Source of the DNA: an uncultured Bacillaceae bacterium
GTDB lineage: Bacteria; Bacillota; Bacilli; Bacillales; Alkalibacillaceae
Assembly (NCBI GenBank): GCA_937983065.1
Contig: CALKAL010000089.1
Span: forward strand, 1-31,496
Length of the DNA stretch: 31,496 nucleotides
Direction of reading: 5' to 3'
Below the pieces are notes generated by a model. It was given only the letters and a program-made list of their open reading frames with translations. It had not been told where the DNA came from and did not search any database. Each line of letters opens with the position of its first letter. Position 1 is the first letter of the stretch. This document shows positions 7,180-15,947 of the stretch, in pieces. The position numbers and the translations under genes are program-made.

Positions 7180-8777
7180 TGAGTGAGAGATTTGCAAAAA
7201 CTGGCTTACTTACCCGATTTATTTTAAAACGTGATCGGTTTAGATTATCACTTTGGGTAATCGGCATTTGGTTTTTTACAATTATTGTCCCGTTAGCCTT
7301 TGAATCGCTTTATCCTTCCCAATCAGAAAGGGATATGATGGCAGATACGATGAACAACCCTGCAATGATTGCGATGGTTGGCCCAGCTGATTTATCGAAC
7401 TATACAATCGGTGTGATGACGAGTCACCAAATGTTACTCATAACTGCAGTTGTTGTCGGGTTAATGAGCATATTATTAGTGACGCGCTATACGCGAACGG
7501 ACGAAGAAGATGGTAAATTAGAGCTTATTCAATCATTACCAGTAGGAAGATTATCTACGTTAAATGCAACAATCATCGTCTTAGTCGTAACAAACGTTAT
7601 TCTTGCGGTAATAACGGCTATTGGTTTGTCGGTATTAGGGATTGAAAGCGTTGATGTTTCAGGATCAATTTTATACGGGGCTACTCTCGGTGCAACAGGC
7701 ATTTTATTTGCGATGATAACAGCTTTTTTTGCACAAATAACTGAAAGCTCAAGAGGGACAATTGGTTTATCGATAACTGTTTTATTGGGGGCGTACCTTT
7801 TAAGAGCCATTGGGGATGTGAGCGTTGAAGCGTTGTCATGGATTTCACCTTTAGGCTGGGTCCCGATGACAGAGATTTATGCAAATAATGATTGGTGGCC
7901 AATATTTTTAATGTTAGGCTTGGCGATTATATTTTTCATCGCCGCTTACTATTTTAACTCAATCCGAGATTTAGGATCAGGAATGTTACCTGCAAGAAAA
8001 GGAAAAATTCACGCCTCAAGATCGTTACAAAGTCCAATCGGTTTAGCCTTTCGATTACAAAGAACAGGGACAATTGCCTGGGCTGTCGGTATGATCGTTT
8101 TAGGTGCAACTTACGGATCAGTTTTTGGTGATTTAGAATCATTTTTTGAAGGAAATGAAATATTTATAGAAATGTTAAGCATTGATGGAGGAACAACGTA
8201 CACGGAACAATTTATTGCGATTTTAATGGTGATTGTCGCCTTATTCGCAACGATTCCTCCAATAATGAACGTTATAAAACTTTACAATGAAGAGAAAAAA
8301 GGACGAATTGGGCATTTATTAAGCCGTTCAGTTTCACGTTACCAACTTTTAATGAGCTTTTTAATCATTTCAATTATTAATGCATTTTTAATGGTATCTT
8401 TAACGGCAATCGGCTTATGGGCAGCAGGAGACGCTGTCGTAGAAGGTGGGCTAGATTTTTGGAATATTTACGGAGCGGCATTAGCATATTATCCAGCGAT
8501 GCTCTTTTTCATCGGCCTTGCTGTATTATTTGTTGGCTTTAAACCACGTTTCAGTAGCATTGTATGGATTTATTTATTTTTCTCGTTTATCGTATTATAC
8601 TTTGGCGAACTATTTCAATTTCCTGAATGGATTGGCAAGCTCTCACCATTCGGCCACATCCCAGGAATGCCAATTGACGAGTTTGAACTATTGCCGATTA
8701 TCTGGCTTACAGTCGGAGCGATGTTATTAATGATTATAGGAGCTCTCGGATATCGGAGAAGGGATATTCAAGAGTAA
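7179..8777 (+). CDS. ABC exporter permease (polyketide-antibiotic exporter type)
   Basis: 532-residue polytopic membrane protein with about 12 hydrophobic segments arranged as two similar halves (residues about 20-260 and 290-530), matching the large fused ABC-2 permeases described as exporters of polyketide antibiotics (COG3559-like, from memory). The cytoplasmic linker around 270-285 (MLPARKGKIHASRSLQ) separates the halves. It begins on the last base of the ATPase stop codon and ends in a strong terminator. Expression probably follows the 6198-6226 promoter under TetR control. The family is well supported; the transported compound cannot be inferred. Confidence 0.88.
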   Translation: MSERFAKTGLLTRFILKRDRFRLSLWVIGIWFFTIIVPLAFESLYPSQSERDMMADTMNNPAMIAMVGPADLSNYTIGVMTSHQMLLITAVVVGLMSILLVTRYTRTDEEDGKLELIQSLPVGRLSTLNATIIVLVVTNVILAVITAIGLSVLGIESVDVSGSILYGATLGATGILFAMITAFFAQITESSRGTIGLSITVLLGAYLLRAIGDVSVEALSWISPLGWVPMTEIYANNDWWPIFLMLGLAIIFFIAAYYFNSIRDLGSGMLPARKGKIHASRSLQSPIGLAFRLQRTGTIAWAVGMIVLGATYGSVFGDLESFFEGNEIFIEMLSIDGGTTYTEQFIAILMVIVALFATIPPIMNVIKLYNEEKKGRIGHLLSRSVSRYQLLMSFLIISIINAFLMVSLTAIGLWAAGDAVVEGGLDFWNIYGAALAYYPAMLFFIGLAVLFVGFKPRFSSIVWIYLFFSFIVLYFGELFQFPEWIGKLSPFGHIPGMPIDEFELLPIIWLTVGAMLLMIIGALGYRRRDIQE

Positions 8778-8783
8778 ATTATT

Positions 8784-8818
8784 TCCCTTAAGGTGTGTGC
8801 CGCCTTAAGGGATTTTTA
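8784..8818 (+). terminator. Terminator of the ABC exporter operon
   Basis: Ten-base-pair stem TCCCTTAAGG (8784-8793) with CCTTAAGGGA (8803-8812), followed by TTTTTAATTT. It closes the accessory cassette. Confidence 0.88.
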
Positions 8819-8840
8819 ATTTGTTCGTCGGTTGAGACTT

Positions 8841-8936
8841 CCTCGCAAACCCTAAAAGTTCCGCGCATTTTAAAATTCTCACGCGCAAATCGAGATTCTT
8901 ACGCGCAAATCCTAAAAGTTCCACGCAAATTTATAC
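8841..8936. repeat. Array of five 20-bp imperfect tandem units
   Basis: Units start at 8841, 8861, 8881, 8901 and 8921 (the last partial) with an exact 20-base period. Each opens with C-x-CGCA (CTCGCAAAC, CGCGCATTT, CGCGCAAAT, CGCGCAAAT, CACGCAAAT). Units 1 and 4 share CCTAAAAGTT in the second half, while units 2 and 3 carry AAATTCTC and GAGATTCTT. No open frame crosses it. It sits between the accessory exporter and mnmE. Confidence 0.75.
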
Positions 8937-9005
8937 ACACCGTATTTTCAACTTAAACTTCCGCCATATAAGCTAACATATACAACATTTAACAGTTCAT
9001 CTATC

Positions 9006-9034
9006 TTTTCATTTGCACCATTACATGATATTAT
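9006..9034 (+). promoter_or_regulatory. Candidate mnmE promoter
   Basis: An extended -10, TG-A-TATTAT (hexamer 9029-9034), with a weak TTTTCA at 9006-9011 and a 17-base spacer. It lies about 40 bases before the mnmE start. Confidence 0.45.
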
Positions 9035-9075
9035 GTTTAGTTAGGAAATTGACTACTTTGAAAGGGGTGAAGGTT

Positions 9076-10452
9076 GTGGAACAAGATACGATTGCAGCGA
9101 TTTCAACGCCAATTGGTGAGGGTGCGATTGCGATTGTTCGTTTAAGTGGCGATGATGCACTTCGCATTGCTAATCATATTTTTAAAGGTAAAGATTTAAT
9201 GCAAGTACCGTCTCATACGATTCATTACGGACATATCGTCGACCCAAAAACGAATGATTTAATAGAAGAAGTTATGGTTTCTGTATTAAAAGCTCCAAAA
9301 ACCTTTACTCGTGAAGATGTTGTTGAAATAAATTGTCATGGCGGCTTAGTTTCAGTGAATCGGGTATTACAATTAGCTTTACGGGAAGGTGCCCGCTTAG
9401 CTGAGCCTGGCGAATTTACGAAAAGAGCCTTTTTAAATGGACGAATTGATCTTTCACAAGCAGAAGCGGTCATGGATTTAATTCGTGCTAAAACGGATCG
9501 TGCGATGTCTATTGCTTTAAAGCAGATGGACGGTAGACTTTCAAATCTCATTCGAAAATTGCGCCAACAATTAATTGAAATAGTCGCCCATGTTGAAGTA
9601 AATATAGATTATCCTGAATATGATGACGTTGAGGAAATGACGCATGACATGCTCATCGATCGCACACATTTTGTTAAAAAAGAAGTTCAAAAGCTTTTAC
9701 AAACAGCAAAACAAGGGAAAATATTAAGAGAAGGTATTAAAACTGCGATTATCGGGCGTCCAAACGTCGGAAAATCATCCCTTCTCAATGCGTTAGCTCA
9801 AGAAAATAAAGCGATCGTGACAGATATTCCAGGAACGACCCGTGATGTCATTGAGGAGTACGTAAATGTTCGCGGTGTTCCGTTGCAGCTTATCGATACA
9901 GCAGGGATTCGCGAAACAGAGGATATTGTAGAGAGAATGGGCGTTGAGCGGTCTCGACAAGCATTAAAAGAAGCGGATTTAATTTTACTCGTGTTAAATG
10001 GGAGTGAAGCTTTTACTAAAGAAGACCGCGCTTTATTTGAAGCAGCAGATGAACTCGACAAAATCATTATCGTTAATAAAACAGATTTAGACCAAAAAAT
10101 AAACATGGACGAAGTAAAATTAGTTAGCAATAATGCGCCGGTTGTTACAACGTCCTTAGTAGAAGATCAAGGGATTGATCAATTAGAAGATGCGATTGCG
10201 AAAACATTTTTTGCAGGAGATATCGAGTCGAGCGATCTGACATACGTTTCAAATGTAAGACATATTCAATTGTTAGAACAAGCTGATTCGAGTCTCGATG
10301 ATGTTCTAAACGGTATTGATGCAGGGATGCCTTTAGATTTAGTCCAAATTGATTTAACGCGAGCGTGGCAGTTGCTTGGTGAGATTATTGGTGATAATGT
10401 CCAAGATTCATTAATTGACCAGCTATTCTCGCAATTTTGTTTAGGAAAATAA
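9076..10452 (+). CDS. mnmE: tRNA uridine-5-carboxymethylaminomethyl(34) synthesis GTPase MnmE
   Basis: 458 residues from the GTG at 9076, which has AAGGGGTGA 5-6 bases upstream and gives the family-typical start M-EQDTIAAISTPIGEGAIAIVRLSG; an in-frame ATG at 9013 lies before the likely transcription start. With MnmG it modifies U34 of several tRNAs. The N-terminal formyl-THF-binding domain is followed by helical regions flanking the G domain: G1 GRPNVGKSS (227-235), G2 in GTTRD, G3 DTAGIRE (about 274), G4 NKTD. The C-terminal FCLGK carries the conserved cysteine. mnmG follows after 38 bases, forming an operon. Confidence 0.97.
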   Translation: MEQDTIAAISTPIGEGAIAIVRLSGDDALRIANHIFKGKDLMQVPSHTIHYGHIVDPKTNDLIEEVMVSVLKAPKTFTREDVVEINCHGGLVSVNRVLQLALREGARLAEPGEFTKRAFLNGRIDLSQAEAVMDLIRAKTDRAMSIALKQMDGRLSNLIRKLRQQLIEIVAHVEVNIDYPEYDDVEEMTHDMLIDRTHFVKKEVQKLLQTAKQGKILREGIKTAIIGRPNVGKSSLLNALAQENKAIVTDIPGTTRDVIEEYVNVRGVPLQLIDTAGIRETEDIVERMGVERSRQALKEADLILLVLNGSEAFTKEDRALFEAADELDKIIIVNKTDLDQKINMDEVKLVSNNAPVVTTSLVEDQGIDQLEDAIAKTFFAGDIESSDLTYVSNVRHIQLLEQADSSLDDVLNGIDAGMPLDLVQIDLTRAWQLLGEIIGDNVQDSLIDQLFSQFCLGK

Positions 10453-10496
10453 TCGTCATTTAAATAGATTTAATAAATTATAAGGAGGTTATGAAC

Positions 10497-12383
10497 ATGT
10501 ATGAAGCGGGAAATTATGATGTTATTGTTATTGGTGCGGGTCATGCTGGCGTAGAGGCGGGTCTTGCAGCAGCAAAACGTGGCGCCAAAACATTAATGCT
10601 TACTTTGAATTTAGATTTAATCGCATTTATGCCGTGTAATCCATCAATTGGCGGTCCAGCAAAAGGGGTCGTCGTCCGTGAAGTCGATGCTTTAGGCGGC
10701 CAAATGGGTAAAACAATCGACAAAACCCATATTCAAATGCGTCTATTAAATACACGAAAAGGCCCAGCTGTTCGTGCATTGCGTGCTCAGCTTGATAAAG
10801 TTTTATATCAACAAGAAATGAAGAAAATTATAGAAAATCAAGAAAATTTAACTATATACCAAGGGATGGTAGACCGTTTAATCGTGGAAAATGACACGAT
10901 TAAAGGTGTTGTGACTGAAACAAAACAAGTGTATTACGGAAAAACAGTCATCATTACGACGGGTACATTTTTACGTGGAAAAATTTTGATCGGTGATATT
11001 GAGTATGAAAGTGGTCCGAACAACCAACGTCCATCCATTAAACTATCTGAACAACTCGAGGAGCTCGGTTTTGATTTAGTACGTTATAAAACGGGAACAC
11101 CACCTCGAGTAAACAGTCATACGATTGATTATTCTAAAACTGAAATTCAGCCTGGTGATGAGGAACCTCGTGCGTTTTCTTATGAGACGACGGAATATAT
11201 AACAGATCAAATTCCGTGCTGGTTAACGTATACTGGGGAATTTACACACCAAATCATTAACGATAATTTAGCAAAATCGGCCATGTATTCAGGGGCAAAA
11301 AGAGGGACGGGTCCGAGATATTGCCCGTCGATTGAAGATAAAATTGTTCGTTTTAACGATAAGCCACGCCATCAAATTTTCTTAGAGCCTGAAGGTAGAG
11401 AAACGGATGAAGTTTACGTGCAAGGCTTATCAACATCACTACCTGAATATATTCAAAAAGAATTACTCAAAACAATTCCAGGTTTAGAAGAAGCGGAAAT
11501 GATGCGTCCAGGATATGCGATTGAATATGACGCTGTTGTTCCGACTCAACTATGGCCAACATTAGAGACGAAAAAAATATCAGGACTATTCTCTGCTGGG
11601 CAAATCAACGGGACATCGGGCTATGAAGAAGCGGCTGCACAAGGCATTATCGCTGGAATTAATGCCGCAGCGAAAGCGTTGAATAAAGAAATGCTTATTT
11701 TAGACCGTTCCCAAGCATATATCGGTGTTTTAATTGATGACTTAGTGACCAAAGGAACGAGTGAACCGTATCGTTTATTAACTTCTCGTGCAGAATACAG
11801 ACTTCTTTTACGACATGATAACGCTGATTTAAGATTGACAGAGATCGGTTATGAAATGGGATTAATTTCAGAAGAGCGATATGAAAAATTCATTGCTAAA
11901 AAAGAAGCGATTGAAAAGGAATTTAAACGTCTAAAATCGACCATTATAAAACCGACTGAAGAAGTTCAACAAATAATTGAACAACTCGGTGGATCAAAAC
12001 TTAAAGACGGGATTAAAGCATCTGATTTATTACGGAGACCTGAAATAAAGTACGAACATATTGCGCAAATTATTCCAAGTGAAGATGATTTAGCAGATGA
12101 TGTCATCGAACAAGTAGAAATTCAAGTGAAATATGAAGGTTACATTGCAAAACAGCTCCAACAAGTTGAAAAAATGCAGAAGCTTGAAAGCAAAACAATT
12201 CCAGAAAATATTGATTACGAACAAATACAAGGTCTTGCAACAGAAGCACGTCATCGTTTAAACAAAGTTCGACCATTATCTGTCGGGCAAGCATCCCGTA
12301 TTTCTGGGGTCAACCCATCAGATATTTCGATTTTACTCGTCTATCTTGAGCAAGGTATGCGCTCAAAAGCATCAAATGAATAG
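10497..12383 (+). CDS. mnmG: tRNA uridine-5-carboxymethylaminomethyl(34) synthesis enzyme MnmG
   Basis: 628-residue FAD enzyme, partner of MnmE in wobble uridine modification. The FAD motif VIGAGHAGVEAG is at about residues 12-23, the conserved block GPRYCPSIEDKIVRF is mid-protein, and GLFSAGQINGTSGYEEAAAQGIIAG is the second FAD-contacting region. The helical C-terminal MnmE-binding domain ends near VNPSDISILLVYLEQ. The ATG at 10497 is 8 bases from AAGGAGGT (10482-10489), while the upstream ATG at 10491 would be only two bases away; the chosen length equals B. subtilis. rsmG follows within 10 bases. Confidence 0.97.
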   Translation: MYEAGNYDVIVIGAGHAGVEAGLAAAKRGAKTLMLTLNLDLIAFMPCNPSIGGPAKGVVVREVDALGGQMGKTIDKTHIQMRLLNTRKGPAVRALRAQLDKVLYQQEMKKIIENQENLTIYQGMVDRLIVENDTIKGVVTETKQVYYGKTVIITTGTFLRGKILIGDIEYESGPNNQRPSIKLSEQLEELGFDLVRYKTGTPPRVNSHTIDYSKTEIQPGDEEPRAFSYETTEYITDQIPCWLTYTGEFTHQIINDNLAKSAMYSGAKRGTGPRYCPSIEDKIVRFNDKPRHQIFLEPEGRETDEVYVQGLSTSLPEYIQKELLKTIPGLEEAEMMRPGYAIEYDAVVPTQLWPTLETKKISGLFSAGQINGTSGYEEAAAQGIIAGINAAAKALNKEMLILDRSQAYIGVLIDDLVTKGTSEPYRLLTSRAEYRLLLRHDNADLRLTEIGYEMGLISEERYEKFIAKKEAIEKEFKRLKSTIIKPTEEVQQIIEQLGGSKLKDGIKASDLLRRPEIKYEHIAQIIPSEDDLADDVIEQVEIQVKYEGYIAKQLQQVEKMQKLESKTIPENIDYEQIQGLATEARHRLNKVRPLSVGQASRISGVNPSDISILLVYLEQGMRSKASNE

Positions 12384-12392
12384 AGGATAATT

Positions 12393-13109
12393 ATGAATGA
12401 AGAAAATTTTATAAAAAAACTGAATGAATATAATATTACCTTAACTGAACACCAGCTTCATCAATTTAATCTTTATTATGAAACGTTAGTAGAATGGAAC
12501 GAAAAAATGAACTTAACAGCAATTACTGATCGAGAGTCTGTTTATTTAAAACATTTTTTCGATTCCATTTCTGCTTCTTTTAAATTTGATTTTCAAGATA
12601 AATTATCAATTTGTGATGTTGGTGCTGGTGCTGGTTTTCCATCTATTCCATTAAAAATTGTTTTTCCGCATTTGAACATAACAATTGTTGATTCTTTAAA
12701 AAAGCGAATTACATTTTTAAATCATTTAGCTGAGCAATTACAATTAGATGATGTGACGTTTTATCATGATCGAGCAGAAAGTTTCGGCCAAAACAAAAAA
12801 CATCGGGAATCTTATGATGTCGTCATCGCTAGAGCTGTAGCTAGAACGTCCGTCTTATCTGAGCTTTGCCTCCCTCTCGTTAAAGTGAATGGTCATTTTA
12901 TTATGATGAAAGGGGCAAACTTTGCTGAAGAGAAAGAGATTGGAAATAAAGCGGTCAAAACTTTAGGTGGCGAGTGGAAAGATATCTACTCATTTCTATT
13001 ACCTGTAGAAAACAGCGAAAGAAATATTGCTATTATTAAAAAGGTAAAAAAATCACCGAATAAATACCCTCGTAAACCAGGTGTTCCGAATAAAGAACCA
13101 ATAGAATAA
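12393..13109 (+). CDS. rsmG: 16S rRNA (guanine(527)-N7)-methyltransferase RsmG
   Basis: 238-residue SAM-dependent methyltransferase that modifies G527 of 16S rRNA; loss gives low-level streptomycin resistance in several bacteria. The SAM-binding motif CDVGAGAGFPSIPLKI starts at about residue 74, and VVIARAVA and MMKG are typical later motifs. The basic tail KKVKKSPNKYPRKPGVPNKEPIE matches the family. The ATG at 12393 has GAGGATAATT ahead and lies 9 bases after the mnmG stop, so it is the third gene of the mnmE-mnmG-rsmG operon. Confidence 0.97.
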   Translation: MNEENFIKKLNEYNITLTEHQLHQFNLYYETLVEWNEKMNLTAITDRESVYLKHFFDSISASFKFDFQDKLSICDVGAGAGFPSIPLKIVFPHLNITIVDSLKKRITFLNHLAEQLQLDDVTFYHDRAESFGQNKKHRESYDVVIARAVARTSVLSELCLPLVKVNGHFIMMKGANFAEEKEIGNKAVKTLGGEWKDIYSFLLPVENSERNIAIIKKVKKSPNKYPRKPGVPNKEPIE

Positions 13110-13132
13110 TCTATTTTATAATTTATAAATGT

Positions 13133-13140
13133 GGTACAAT
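13133..13140 (+). promoter_or_regulatory. Candidate extended -10 for noc
   Basis: TG-G-TACAAT (hexamer 13135-13140) with only a poor -35 (TATTTT region near 13113). If used, the transcript would start near 13147 and carry the parS palindrome in its leader. Confidence 0.4.
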
Positions 13141-13184
13141 AATTAATAGAGGTAGAAGGACGGTCTTCTTTGAAAAAAATGAAA

Positions 13185-13200
13185 TGTTTCACGTGAAACA
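13185..13200. promoter_or_regulatory. parS: parS site 1, in the rsmG-noc gap
   Basis: TGTTTCACGTGAAACA, a perfect copy of the 16-bp Spo0J (ParB) centromere sequence. It is the centre of a perfect palindrome from 13174 to 13211 (38 bp). The right arm ends in six T residues, so the same sequence could also end rsmG transcription. Confidence 0.97.
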
Positions 13201-13250
13201 TTTCATTTTTTACATAACAGTATTGATAGTTTATAAGGTAGGTGCCTACG

Positions 13251-14099
13251 ATGATGAGTTCAATAAGTCGGTTATTCGGAAAAAATGCTGATCAAGAAGG
13301 ACAATACGATTATTTAGAGCAAGTCATACAAATTAATGTCCAGGAAATACGCCCCAATCAATATCAGCCACGCACAATTTTTGATGATAGTAAAATAGAA
13401 GAGTTAGCAGAAACAATACGAACTCACGGGGTTATCCAGCCGATAGTTGTTAGAAAATTGGAAGATGAGGACGGATACGAATTAATCGCTGGAGAAAGAA
13501 GATGGCGAGCTGTCGTTTCTTTAGGCTGGGACACGATTCCAGCTATCGTCAAAAACATGACAGATACGGAAACAGCTTCTGTTGCGTTAATTGAAAACTT
13601 GCAAAGAGAAGAATTAACAGTGATTGAAGAAGCAATCGCCTATGATCAACTTTTAAATTCTCACGGATTAACCCAGGAAGCTCTCGCGCAACGTCTCGGA
13701 AAAAGCCAGTCAACTATTGCTAATAAACTAAGACTCTTAAAACTACCAAAAGTGGTACAACAATCTCTATTAAATAAAGAAATTACGGAAAGACATGCCC
13801 GGGCGCTGTTAAAGCTTAAAGACGAAAGTGAACAGGAAAAATTGCTGCAAACAATTATAGAAAAGAAGTTGAATGTTAAGCAGACTGATGAGCATGTTGA
13901 AAAAACATTATATCCAGAAGAAAAAGAAACTGTCCGTAGAAAACCGCAGCTCCGCGGTATTAGTAGAGACATCCGAATCGCTTTAAATACGATTCGCCAA
14001 TCTGTAAACATGGTTCAAGAGAGTGGTATGAACGTACAAGCTGAAGAAAAAGATTCTGATGAGTATTATGAGATTACAATTAAATTACCGAAGAAGTAA
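13251..14099 (+). CDS. noc: Nucleoid occlusion protein Noc
   Basis: 282-residue ParB-like CTPase that coats DNA from its own sites and keeps the division septum off the nucleoid. The start is ATG 13251 with AGGTAGGTG 6 bases upstream. MMSSISRLFGKN resembles the amphipathic N-terminal helix that anchors B. subtilis Noc to the membrane. The CTP-binding segment GERRWRA is at about 81-87; the helix-turn-helix TQEALAQRLGKSQSTIANKLRLL at about 141-163; a C-terminal dimerisation domain follows. Noc rather than Spo0J is supported by its position directly after rsmG and by the resemblance of TETASVALIENLQREEL and the C-terminus to Noc. A paralogue (spo0J) lies 0.9 kb downstream. Confidence 0.95.
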   Translation: MMSSISRLFGKNADQEGQYDYLEQVIQINVQEIRPNQYQPRTIFDDSKIEELAETIRTHGVIQPIVVRKLEDEDGYELIAGERRWRAVVSLGWDTIPAIVKNMTDTETASVALIENLQREELTVIEEAIAYDQLLNSHGLTQEALAQRLGKSQSTIANKLRLLKLPKVVQQSLLNKEITERHARALLKLKDESEQEKLLQTIIEKKLNVKQTDEHVEKTLYPEEKETVRRKPQLRGISRDIRIALNTIRQSVNMVQESGMNVQAEEKDSDEYYEITIKLPKK

Positions 14100-14115
14100 G
14101 AGGAGAAATCATTTC

Positions 14116-14147
14116 CCCATCTTTCTATAAAAGATGGGTCTTTTTTT
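14116..14147 (+). terminator. Rho-independent terminator after noc
   Basis: Nine-base-pair stem CCCATCTTT (14116-14124) with AAAGATGGG (14130-14138), loop CTATA, then a long T run. It isolates noc from soj-spo0J, so the latter pair needs its own promoter. A possible -10 TATTAT is at 14179-14184, with no good -35. Confidence 0.9.
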
Positions 14148-14212
14148 CTCATATTACTAGATTCCGTGATAGAATTAATATTATAAAATTATAAGTTAGG
14201 GTAGGTGTCATT

Positions 14213-14986
14213 ATGGGAAAAGTCATTGCCATAGCAAACCAAAAAGGCGGCGTTGGCAAGACAACAACCGCAGTTAATTTAAGTGCTTGTTTAGCTAACC
14301 TAGGCAATAAAGTGTTATTAATAGATATAGATCCCCAAGGAAATGCTACGAGTGGTATCGGAATTAATAAAGGTGATATGTCGACATGTGTTTATGATGT
14401 TTTAATAGAAGAAGAGGATGCAAAATCAGTCCGCGTCCCATCTGATATCCCGAATTTAGATGCAATTCCTGCTACAATCCAACTAGCAGGATCTGAAATA
14501 GAATTAGTCCCAACGATATCAAGAGAATTACGCTTAAGAAAAGCACTAGAGAATATCCGTCATGAATATGATTATGTCATCATTGATTGTCCACCATCAT
14601 TAGGACTTTTAACTCTAAATGCTCTAACCGCAGCGGATAGCGTAATTATTCCAGTACAATGTGAATATTACGCATTAGAAGGCTTAAGCCAATTATTAAA
14701 TACAGTCCGTCTCGTGCAAAAGAGGTTAAATAAAAACTTAGCTATTGAAGGTGTTTTATTAACGATGCTTGATGCTAGGACGAATTTAGGAATCCAAGTC
14801 ATTGAAGAAGTTAAAAAATATTTTCAAGATAAAGTGTTCAGTTCAATTATTCCGAGAAATATTCGTTTAGGCGAAGCTCCTAGTTACGGCGAACCGATTA
14901 TTTCATATGATCCGAGGTCAAAGGGAGCTGAAGTCTACTCGGAATTAGCGAAGGAAGTGATGGCTAATGGTCAGAAGGTTGGGTAG
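14213..14986 (+). CDS. soj: Chromosome partitioning ATPase ParA (Soj)
   Basis: 257-residue Walker-type ATPase. The deviant Walker A KGGVGKTT is at residues 11-18 with the signature lysine, the Walker B-type motif YDVLIIDCPPSLG-like segment appears as YDYVIIDCPPSLGLLTL (about 121-137), and ARTNLG is also conserved. It works with Spo0J on parS to separate origins and, in B. subtilis, regulates DnaA activity. Its 3' end overlaps the spo0J start by 20 bases, so the two are translationally coupled. The start is ATG at 14213 with a GGTAGGTG ribosome binding site. Confidence 0.97.
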   Translation: MGKVIAIANQKGGVGKTTTAVNLSACLANLGNKVLLIDIDPQGNATSGIGINKGDMSTCVYDVLIEEEDAKSVRVPSDIPNLDAIPATIQLAGSEIELVPTISRELRLRKALENIRHEYDYVIIDCPPSLGLLTLNALTAADSVIIPVQCEYYALEGLSQLLNTVRLVQKRLNKNLAIEGVLLTMLDARTNLGIQVIEEVKKYFQDKVFSSIIPRNIRLGEAPSYGEPIISYDPRSKGAEVYSELAKEVMANGQKVG

Positions 14987-15803
14987 AGGCTTAGATGCTT
15001 TAATAAGCGTTGACGATGAAGAATCGATTCAAGAGTTATCTTTAAAAGACATTCGACCGAATCCATACCAACCAAGAAAAATATTTGAAGCAGATGCGAT
15101 TGAAGAGCTAAAAGATTCGATCATTGAACATGGTGTGTTACAACCTATTATCGTAAGACAGACGATTAAAGGTTATGAGATAGTTGTAGGAGAGCGTCGT
15201 TTTCGAGCATCTAAGGAGGCTGGATTAGAAACGATTCCTGCCGTCGTTAGAGAACTTACTGATGAACAAATGATGGAGCTTGCTCTATTAGAAAACTTAC
15301 AAAGAGAAGATCTCACACCGATGGAAGAAGCAGAGGCTTATGAACGTCTCATCACCGAATTAAATATAAGACAAGAAGATTTAGCTAAAAAACTAGGTAA
15401 AAGTAGGCCACATATTGCTAATATGATCCGTTTATTATCACTACCTGATCCAATTCGCGCAATGATTAATAGTAAAGAACTCTCGATGGGTCACGGTAGA
15501 GCATTATTAGCTTTGAAAAACAAAGATGAAATGCTTCTCGTCGCTAAAAAAATTAGACAAGAGCATTTAAATGTAAGACAAGTTGAAGAACTCATTCAAA
15601 GCTTAAATGAAAAACGACCGAAGAAAAAGCCGAAAAAAGAAGAGAAAAAAGATATTTTTATTATTAATCAAGAAGAAGAATTAAGGGACTTTTTTGGAAC
15701 GAATGTAAATATCCAAAAAGGTAAGAAAAAAGGAAAAATCGAAATTGAGTTTTATAATAACGACGATTTAAATCGAATTTTAAATTTGTTACAAAAAAAT
15801 TGA
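14967..15803 (+). CDS. spo0J: Chromosome partitioning protein ParB (Spo0J)
   Basis: 278-residue CTP-dependent DNA clamp that loads at parS. The N-terminus RRLGRGLDALIS is the conserved Soj-activating basic peptide; RPNPYQPRKIF and GERRFRA (about 75-81) form the CTP pocket; the helix-turn-helix RQEDLAKKLGKSRPHIANMIRLL is at about 135-157; the C-terminal dimer domain ends FFGTNVNIQKGKKKGKIEIEFYNNDDLNRIL. The start ATG at 14967 has AAGGAAGTGA (14950-14959) upstream inside soj. Perfect parS sites lie at 13185 and 15948. Confidence 0.97.
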   Translation: MVRRLGRGLDALISVDDEESIQELSLKDIRPNPYQPRKIFEADAIEELKDSIIEHGVLQPIIVRQTIKGYEIVVGERRFRASKEAGLETIPAVVRELTDEQMMELALLENLQREDLTPMEEAEAYERLITELNIRQEDLAKKLGKSRPHIANMIRLLSLPDPIRAMINSKELSMGHGRALLALKNKDEMLLVAKKIRQEHLNVRQVEELIQSLNEKRPKKKPKKEEKKDIFIINQEEELRDFFGTNVNIQKGKKKGKIEIEFYNNDDLNRILNLLQKN

Positions 15804-15828
15804 TGTTAATCTCATTAATTTAACTGTG

Positions 15829-15860
15829 ACCCCAGCTAGCATTAACTCTAGCTGGGGTTT
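15829..15860 (+). terminator. Terminator after spo0J
   Basis: Eleven-base-pair stem ACCCCAGCTAG (15829-15839) with CTAGCTGGGGT (15848-15858). The T tract is short (TTT), so efficiency may be moderate. Confidence 0.75.
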
Positions 15861-15947
15861 AGCTTATTTAAAATCATTGCGATATCAAATAGACTAATGC
15901 TTGTATTTAACAATTTAGCTTGCTAAAAAACATCAAACTACATAAAA

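Noticed and set aside
7529..7810. Minus-strand open frame opposite the ABC permease gene
   Set aside because: It is a shadow of a well-supported membrane protein gene, with no ribosome binding site and no recognisable family; the same applies to other antisense frames such as 9798-10130, 13661-14011 and 25233-25574.
8841..8936. CRISPR array
   Set aside because: The 20-bp units have no separate unique spacers and the repeat is imperfect; no cas genes are present.
13242..13250. GTG at 13242 as the noc start
   Set aside because: It overlaps the ribosome binding site; ATG 13251 gives the expected amphipathic N-terminus.
14967..14986. soj/spo0J overlap as a frameshift
   Set aside because: Both proteins are full length with normal ends; a 20-base overlap with an internal ribosome binding site is ordinary coupling.
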